This document shows, in pieces, positions 16,851-23,970 of a stretch of DNA of 64,000 nucleotides. The DNA comes from CAZCGA01 sp964498075. GTDB taxonomy: Bacteria > Desulfobacterota > Binatia > HRBIN30. The position numbers and the translations under genes were made by a program. The notes beneath the pieces were generated by a model, which was not told the DNA's origin, did no database searches, and was given only the letters and a program-made list of their open reading frames with translations. The stretch's first letter is position 1; each line of letters opens with the position of its first letter. The stretch covers positions 42,671 through 106,670 of the forward strand of contig CAZCGA010000003.1 in assembly GCA_964498075.1 (NCBI GenBank). The letters run 5' to 3'.

Positions 16851-16996
16851 ACCCAACGCGGGTTAATCTTGGCGGTGAAGAGCGTACCCAGCACCACCAT
16901 GACACCAACGTGCGATGCCACGGACACGCGGCATTTGCGCGCCTGGGAATCGCGTCGCGAGTGCTGTCCGTGTGTCATGTGATGCAGGGTCCTCAT
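16817..16996 (-). CDS. 59-residue leader ORF upstream of the attenuator
   Basis: Begins MRTLHHMTHG (four His among the first 12 residues) and ends VSGGLPREGNP, with a hydrophobic stretch GVMVVLGTLFTA in the middle. GC at third codon positions is about 71 percent, in line with coding. AGGAT lies about 14 bases before the ATG, a mediocre ribosome site. Its 3' codons overlap antiterminator segment 1. It could be a leader peptide or a small membrane protein; no homology is recognised. Confidence 0.4.
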   Translation of the reverse strand: MRTLHHMTHGQHSRRDSQARKCRVSVASHVGVMVVLGTLFTAKINPRWVSGGLPREGNP

Positions 16997-17026
16997 CGTT
17001 TCGTTATCCTGTTCGGCCTCGTTGGG

Positions 17027-17041
17027 TGTGATTTAGCCACA
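17027..17041. promoter_or_regulatory. palindrome TGTGATTTAGCCACA in the divergent promoter region
   Basis: Half-sites TGTG and CACA are spaced by seven bases in the 146-base region between the leader ORF (minus) and ddl (plus). It resembles a Crp/Fnr operator but is one base short of the usual 16-base form. A Crp/Fnr gene lies 2.4 kb away. Weak evidence. Confidence 0.22.
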
Positions 17042-17142
17042 GCTTCGCTCCGGATGCAAGCACTGCGTTTTCACGGATGTGGAGTGAGGCGCTCATCCAA
17101 GTGTGGTATGCCTGTCGGCAGGCCGCGGAGCTGGCGAAAGAC

Positions 17143-18270
17143 ATGGAGAAAATCCACGTTGGGGTGATCTTCGGGGGTCGTTCGGGCGAGCATGAAATTT
17201 CGCTGCGTTCGGCACGCTGCGTCGTCGACGCAATCGACCGTGACAAGTATCGAGTGAGCTTGATCGGTATCGATCGCAGCGGTCGCTGGCATCTGCTCGA
17301 TGAAGCGTCGTTCCGACGACTGACCGACGCGGCCGTCCCCGTGCTCAATGGCACTGGCACAGAGGTCATGCTGGCGCCCATTCCGGCTTCGGGGGAACTG
17401 ATCCATCCGCAGCGGCCCTGCGCTCCGGTTGAACGCCTCGATGTAATATTCCCGGTTCTCCACGGTCCGTACGGAGAGGACGGCACGGTCCAGGGACTGC
17501 TCGAGTTGGCCGATGTCGCGTATGTCGGGGCAGGCGTCCTGGGCTCCGCCGTCGGGATGGACAAGGACGTGCAGAAGCGGCTGCTGCAAGCCGCGGGAGT
17601 GGCGGTGGTACCGTTTCTCACGGTCACCCGGGCGCAGTGGAATACCGACCGCGAGAGCGTGTCGGCTGGTGCTGCGCGGCTCGCTGTCCCGTTGTTTGTG
17701 AAGCCGGCAAACCTCGGATCCTCTGTCGGCGTCACAAAGGTGAAGAGCCTCGACACTTTGCGGGCGGCGGTGCAGACCGCATTCGACTACGACAACAAAA
17801 TTCTCATCGAGAAGGGCATTGACGGTCGGGAGATCGAATGTGCGGTCCTCGGGAACGACGCACCGCAAGCGTCGGTTCCCGGCGAGATTTGTCCGCAGGG
17901 CGAGTTCTACTCGTACGAGGCGAAGTACGTCGATGAGAGTGGCGCCATTCTCCGCATCCCGGCACCGCTGACCGAAGCCGAAACCGTCGCGGTGCAGGAG
18001 CTCGCGGTACGCGTCTTCCAGACCCTGGACTGCGCTGGCATGGCGCGAGTCGACTTTTTTCTCGCGCACGCCACCGGCCGCCTCTACGTGAACGAGCTGA
18101 ACACCATCCCCGGCTTCACCACCATCAGCATGTACCCAAGACTTTGGGAGGCCTCCGGGCTTCCATGTCGCGCGTTGATCGATCGGCTGATCGCTCTGGC
18201 GATCGAGCGCTACGCGCAGCGGAGCGCGCTGAAGAGGTCGTACACAGCGTACGCAGGGGCGAAGTCCTAG
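17143..18270 (+). CDS. ddl: D-alanine--D-alanine ligase
   Basis: ATP-grasp enzyme of 375 residues that makes D-Ala-D-Ala for peptidoglycan. N-terminal GVIFGGRSGEHEISL (8-22), ATP-binding KPANLGSSVGVTKV, EKGIDGREIECAVLGN, and metal-binding RVDFF with NELNTIPGFT near the C-terminus. Length fits the DdlA type. The ATG at 17143 (MEKIHVGVIF) is chosen because the first strand follows; the frame is open 66 bases further up. The gene stands alone here rather than in a mur cluster, and is convergent with aroQ three bases away. Confidence 0.93.
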   Translation: MEKIHVGVIFGGRSGEHEISLRSARCVVDAIDRDKYRVSLIGIDRSGRWHLLDEASFRRLTDAAVPVLNGTGTEVMLAPIPASGELIHPQRPCAPVERLDVIFPVLHGPYGEDGTVQGLLELADVAYVGAGVLGSAVGMDKDVQKRLLQAAGVAVVPFLTVTRAQWNTDRESVSAGAARLAVPLFVKPANLGSSVGVTKVKSLDTLRAAVQTAFDYDNKILIEKGIDGREIECAVLGNDAPQASVPGEICPQGEFYSYEAKYVDESGAILRIPAPLTEAETVAVQELAVRVFQTLDCAGMARVDFFLAHATGRLYVNELNTIPGFTTISMYPRLWEASGLPCRALIDRLIALAIERYAQRSALKRSYTAYAGAKS

Positions 18271-18273
18271 GGG

Positions 18274-18762
18274 TCAGCGGCGCTTACGACGCATCCAGCC
18301 GGCGGCGGCGCGCAATCCCAGTAGATAGCTCTCCGCGCCGAAGCCGCAGATCTGTCCGACCGCAACGTCGGCAATCAGTGACTGGTGGCGGAAGGCCTCG
18401 CGTCGGTAGACATTCGACAAGTGCACCTCGACCACGGGCAACTGAACCGCGAGCAATGCGTCGCGGATCGCCACGCTGGTGTGGGTATAGGCCCCTGCGT
18501 TGACCACGATGGCGTCGGCCGTCTCACGCGCCGCCTGAATACGGTCCACGAGCTCCCCCTCGCTGTTCGACTGAAAGGTCGTGAGGACCACTGCAAGCTC
18601 ATCGGCCAGAGCGTTCAGCCGCCGGTCGATGTCCGCCAACGTCTCGTTCCCGTAGACCGCCGGCTCACGGGTGCCGACGAGATTCAGGTTGGGACCGTGC
18701 AGAACGAGCACGCGCAGGTTCGCCCGGCGTTGCGGTGCCCGGCGCTTGAGCTTGGCGGCCAT
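18274..18762 (-). CDS. aroQ: type II 3-dehydroquinate dehydratase
   Basis: Protein of 162 residues catalysing 3-dehydroquinate to 3-dehydroshikimate. HGPNLNLVGTREPAVYG carries the catalytic Tyr, FQSNSEGELVDRI and NAGAYTHTSVAIRDAL the substrate loop and Asn, VEVHLSNVYRRE the catalytic His, then RHQS. A short basic N-terminal extension and a basic tail (WMRRKRR) are extra. aroB and a truncated aroK lie 9 kb downstream-side on the same strand, separated by the giant lipoprotein gene. Confidence 0.93.
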   Translation of the reverse strand: MAAKLKRRAPQRRANLRVLVLHGPNLNLVGTREPAVYGNETLADIDRRLNALADELAVVLTTFQSNSEGELVDRIQAARETADAIVVNAGAYTHTSVAIRDALLAVQLPVVEVHLSNVYRREAFRHQSLIADVAVGQICGFGAESYLLGLRAAAGWMRRKRR

Positions 18763-18864
18763 ACGAGCGCGTCTAGCAGAGAAAAAGGGGGGAATGCCAG
18801 CGAGGACATCGGAAGAGCCGGTCGCGGGAGCCGATCACGAAGACCGGCTCCCGCTGGCTGTGGG

Positions 18865-21800
18865 TCAGTTGACCGTTCCGCCGGCGATGATGAACGTGCC
18901 GGTGCCGTTCGGCGACGCCACGGTAACGGTGATCGTCGTGGGTGTCGCCACCATCGTCATCGGATCCGAATCTGAGACCACGAAGGTGAACTGGGTCAGC
19001 CCCGGAATGATCTGGTTGAACGACTCCCCGTCACTCACGGTAATGCTCCCACCGCTCACCGCTCCGGCGCTGGCGTTGAACGCGATCGTCGAGCCACCGA
19101 CGATGGGGTTGTTCAAATCGTCGTGCACATTGACAGTGAACGAGATCGAACCGCCGTTCGGGATGTTGAAGGGGTTACAGGGCGGAAGCGAGCAGGCCAC
19201 CAAAGCCGGGGTCACGAGCGGACCGGAGAACGTTACGCTCGTCGTCGCGAACACAACGATGTTGTTGTCCCACGCGCCGGAGACGCCTTGCGTACCCCAG
19301 CCCGGGCTGCCGTTTGTTTCGACGAACCGCTCAAACAGCTTCCCGACGTCGAACATGTTGTTGCAGAGCGGACTCGCAAGCGAGATCGAGCAACTCGCGT
19401 CCGCGGGCGGCAGTGGCCGGAAGTCGATGAACGGCTCGGGCAGGTTGTCGGTGATGACGGTGTCACCGCCGTCGAAGAGGCCGTTGCCGTTGTTGTCCAG
19501 GAAGGACTCTTCACCGTGCGTGTACGCTAGCACGGTCACGATACCGGACGGAGGCACGATACCCTCGGTGAGCAGTGTCGCGGTGGCGACGCCCGAGACA
19601 TCCGTCGTCGCGCTTGGATTGACCACGCTGGAGGCATTGGTGATGAACGACACCGACGTGGGCGGGACGGCGTTGCCGAAGCGGTCGTTGACGAAGGCGG
19701 AGATCGTGTCTTGCAGGCCCAAGCTTACGCGGCCAGGAACGTTCAGCTTCGCGGGCGCGATGCTGAAGTGATTGACGGCGGGTGGAGCGCCGAGGATGCT
19801 CACGGCTGTCGACTGCGCGGAGATGCCCGGATTCGCCACGACGGATGCGACGACACGAATTGTCGTCGCCTGCACTCCGCTGGTCACCACGGTGCTGACC
19901 AGCCCGTTCTGATCGCTGGTCGCGGTCAATGGGTTGAGGCCTTCGGAACCGGTTCCAGTCAGGGTGAATTGCACCGCAACTCCGGGTATGGGGTTCCCCA
20001 ACGTGCTGTTGACCCGGAAGGTCAGCACGGACTGCTCCGCCGGACCCGACCCTCGCACACCGATCGAAGGCGGGAGGGCAGTGAGGAACTGGATGGAACC
20101 CGGTGGCGACGTTGCCGTGGCCGTTGGCGTCAGCGTGGGCGTAGCCGTCGGCAGCGGCGTCATCGTGATCGTGCTCGTTGGCGTCGGAGTGGAGGTCGGC
20201 ACCGGTGTATTGGTCGCTGTTGGCGTCCGAGTCGGGGTCGGGGTGTGCGGCAGTATCTGGCCAGTGACGATGTTGAAGGTGCCGGTACCATTCGGCGAGT
20301 TGATCGAGATGCTGATCGTGAACGGCTCGCCAAAGAACAGATCAGAGAGCGGCGCCGTCGCGACGAAACTGAAGCGGGTGAGACCGTCGACGATCCGATT
20401 GAATGAGTGACCGTCGGGTACAGTGATCTGGGCGCCCGAGATCGTTACGAAGGGAATGTCAATGTTGGCAGGGGTATCGGACCGGATGAACAATGTCGAC
20501 CCGCCGGCAATCGGATTCAGCAAATCATCGTGGACCTCAACCGTCACCAGCGCTTGCCCACCAGGATTGAGCAGCAGGCTGCTGGGCGACGCGACTGGCG
20601 TGACCAGCGGCCCGGAGAAGGTGACGAACGTGGTGTCAAATACGAAGATGTTGTTGTCCCACGCACCGGTCGTACCCTGCTTGCCCCAGACACCGTCCAG
20701 TGGCGGTGAATCGAGGAAGAACTCGAAGGGAGTTGCTACGTCGAAAGCGCCATTGCACAGCCCCGTGGGAGGCAAGATCGGGCAAGTTGCGTCAGTTGTC
20801 TGGCCGGGACCTGCCAAGGACGGCGGAAGTGGGCGGAAGTCGACGAACGGTTCGGGGATGTCGTCTGTCTGAATTGTATCGCCAGCGTCGAACTTGCCGT
20901 TCCCGTTGTTGTCGAGGAAGCTCTCCTCGCCCAACGTGAACGCCATCACCGTAACGATCCCGGTCGGCGGAACGACCTTCTCGCTGAACAACGTCGCCTG
21001 AGCGACGCCGTTCACGTCGGTCGTGGTGGGGTTCACCACGCTCGAGGCATTGGTAACGAACGAGATCGAGGTTTTTTCCGGTACCGCGTTACCGAACCGA
21101 TCGTTGACGAATGCGGACATCAGATCCGTCACGCCGGTGTGCACGCGACCGGGAACGTTCTTGAACGCCGGCGCGACACTGAACCGATTCTTGGCAGGTG
21201 GCCCGCTGAGAATGCTGAGACCGACGGACTGCGCGAAGATCTCGGGAACGCCGTCACCGTTCGTGTCCCCACCCGCTATGACGCGGATGGTCGTGGCGCG
21301 CGTACCGCTGGTGATTGTTGTGCCGGCGATCCCATCTGCATCGGTGACTGCAAACGATGGGTTGAGAGACTCGGTTCCGGAGCCGGTCAGAGTAAACTTC
21401 ACTTGGACGCCCCCGATGGGCTGCCCGAGGGTGTTCTTCACCCGGTAGGTCAGGAACGACTGCTCGGGGCGCCCGGAGCCTCGTACACCAATGATCACCG
21501 GTGTGGCACCCAGGAACTCGATGGAGCCCGGCGGCGGTGTCGGCGTTTCGGTGGCCGTTGGTGTCTGCGTGAAGGTCGCCACGCCGCTCGGGAACGGGGT
21601 CACCGTTGGGCTCACCGTTGGCGTGCTCGTTGACGGGAACGTAGGCGTTATCGTCGCGGTGGGCTTCGGCCGCGTGTCGGGCAAGGTTATCGTCTTCAGA
21701 GCTTCCATCACCTCACCCGTCGCCGTCGTCACCCGCGCACGCACGGTAATGGTGCTGCCCTGGCGGCTGGACAAGTACTTGATGCAGGCTAACGCATCAC

Positions 21801-23970
21801 CCGGCTGCGGCACGATCGCTAAGGTTGCAGGCTGACACGATGGACGATCGTTGGTGAAGCCGGGACTGGTGATCGACACGCCAGACACCGCATCCACTAG
21901 GCCGAACTCGACTGGGACACCATCCGCAATGGTTGCACCGGCCGCGTCTGTGACCAGTGCCGTCGCAATGCTTGTAAACGACCCGTCGCCGTTGTCGGCG
22001 CGCCGATCCTCGAACAGATCGACTTCGATGAAGGCGGCTGGCGGCCCCTGCTGGGTAACACTCGCGATGGCAATCCGACCGAGAGCGTCGATTGCCGTGA
22101 GCACGACGGTTCCGACCTCGTTGCCCGAAGTGAAGGTCAGCGAGCCACCCGATACGGTCACGACGTTCGGGTTCAGACACCCGGCGCCCCCGGCAGACAG
22201 CGTGAAGGGCGGCGCGCCTCCAGTCACCACGAAGCTCCGCGATACGCCGTTGCAGGTTGGTGGTGCCCCCACGCCCGCGAAGAGTGTCGCGCTCGCCGGA
22301 ACAATGGCTGGCGGCTGAACGGTTGGTGTCGCGGTGGGCACGGCTGGCGCCTCGGTTGCCTTCGGAGTGGGAGTGACGGTCGGCGGCGATGTGGGGGTAA
22401 AGGTCGGTGTCGGCGGACCCAAAACCGTCACGCCGGCGGATGCTGTCCTGCCGAAGGTGTCAGTGACCGTCACGGAGAAGTCACCTATCGTGTTACCCGC
22501 GGTGAAGATGAATAACCCGCCCGAGGCCGGAACCGTGGTGACGGTGACACAGCCACCACCGGCGCCAACCGTGAACGGTGGGCTGCCACCGGTTACGACG
22601 AAGGTCTGTGTGCCGCCGTTGCACGCGTTCGGCGGCGCACCGGAGCCGGCCGAGAGCGACACCTGAATCGGGGCAATAGCCGGCGGTTGCGGTGTCGGCG
22701 TGGGCGGCGGAGTCGGCGTCGCCGTTGGCGTCACGGTCGGTGTCGGTGTCGGGACACCCAGGAAGGTGATGAAGCTGCTGACGGTGACCGAACCGTTGCC
22801 GCCCGCCGGCAGGGACTGGGGGTCTGAAGTCACGGTGACGTTGACGCCGTCAACCTCTGGCGCCGTGGAGTCCGGAGCTTTATCGACAACGGTGAACTCG
22901 AACCGATTGATACCTGCAACGATCTGATCATTCGTAAAAGCATCCGGGAGTGTCAGGTTGCTCAGTCCCAGGACTCGAGCTCGGTTCCCATCGATTGAGA
23001 TGCTGAGACGCGAGCCGCCGACGATCGGGTTGCCGACACCCGGATTGAAGATGGGATCGCCGTTGTCGCTGACAATCAACGTAAAGTCACGCGACCCGCC
23101 GGCCGGAAGTGGGCCGGATGAAGAGGGGATGAGGAAGACGCGAGTGGGCCCGGAGAACGTCGAACAGATGGATTTGAACACGGTGACTTGATCGTTGCAG
23201 GCGGGCGCTTCGGACCCTTGGTCCTCGTTGAACTCACCGTCGCCGTTCAGATCGATGAAGTCCTCATCTGCATCATGTACTGTGTCGCAGTTGGTATCAT
23301 AGAACGGCTCACTGATAGGCCGCAGTTCGTCGGACTCGTCGCAGACCCCATTGCCGTTCGCGTCGACAAAGGGCCGTTCCCCGATCGTGGTTGCCAGGGT
23401 CGCAACGGTCCCGTTGCCGGGGACAGGTAACTGCGACACCAGTGTACCCTTCGCCTGGCCAAGTGTGTTGGTACTCACCAGATCGCCGATCGCGCCGCCC
23501 TTTGTCGTGAAGCTTACCGCTGTGGGCGGGACCGGGTTCCCGAACCGGTCCGCCACAAAGGCCGTGACCTGGTTCGTCAAACCGAAGGTCACGCCACCAG
23601 AGATGTTGTTGAACTGGTGCGCTAGACTGAAGTTCGGCTGCGATGGTGGCGCGCCCAGGATGTTGACGGCGGTGGAACGGGTGACGACCGGCCCGGAATC
23701 CGTATTGATTCGAGCGGTGACTTGCACGCTGATCGCGCGCACGCCACTCGTCAGCGTAACCCTCGCGTTTCCGTCTTTGTCCGTGATTGCTTGGCTGGGT
23801 GAGATGGTTTCGTCCGCGATCCTCGAAACCGAGAAGCTTACCGGAATGCCGATCACCGGTAGGCCAAGAGCGTTGGTCACCTGGAACGTCAGTTTCGACT
23901 GCTCTGGCAAGCCGGAGCCGCGCACGCCGATTTGGACAGGATCTGCACCAACGAACTGAATCGCGCCAGC
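18865..23970 (-). repeat. three copies of a 1.2-kb module in the giant lipoprotein gene
   Basis: Copies run about 23970-22770, 21530-20270 and 20100-18865. Each opens with a GxIxFxxxxPxxIGVRGSG line, then EQSxLTxxVxNxLGxP, a switch segment, an FxDxNGNGxxDxxD loop and an FSGPxxxPxxS segment. The second and third copies are closest to each other (shared LDNNGNG and GAWDNN lines); the first has diverged more. Confidence 0.75.

Noticed and set aside
18671..19771. Open frame of 366 codons on the plus strand under the giant lipoprotein
   Set aside because: Antisense shadow of the repeat-rich coding sequence; no ribosome site or domain pattern.
20100..22770. Short repeated GGCGT/GTTGG-like tracts that could suggest a CRISPR or minisatellite
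   Set aside because: They encode Pro/Thr linkers in frame, differ in spacing and sequence, and lack unique spacers.
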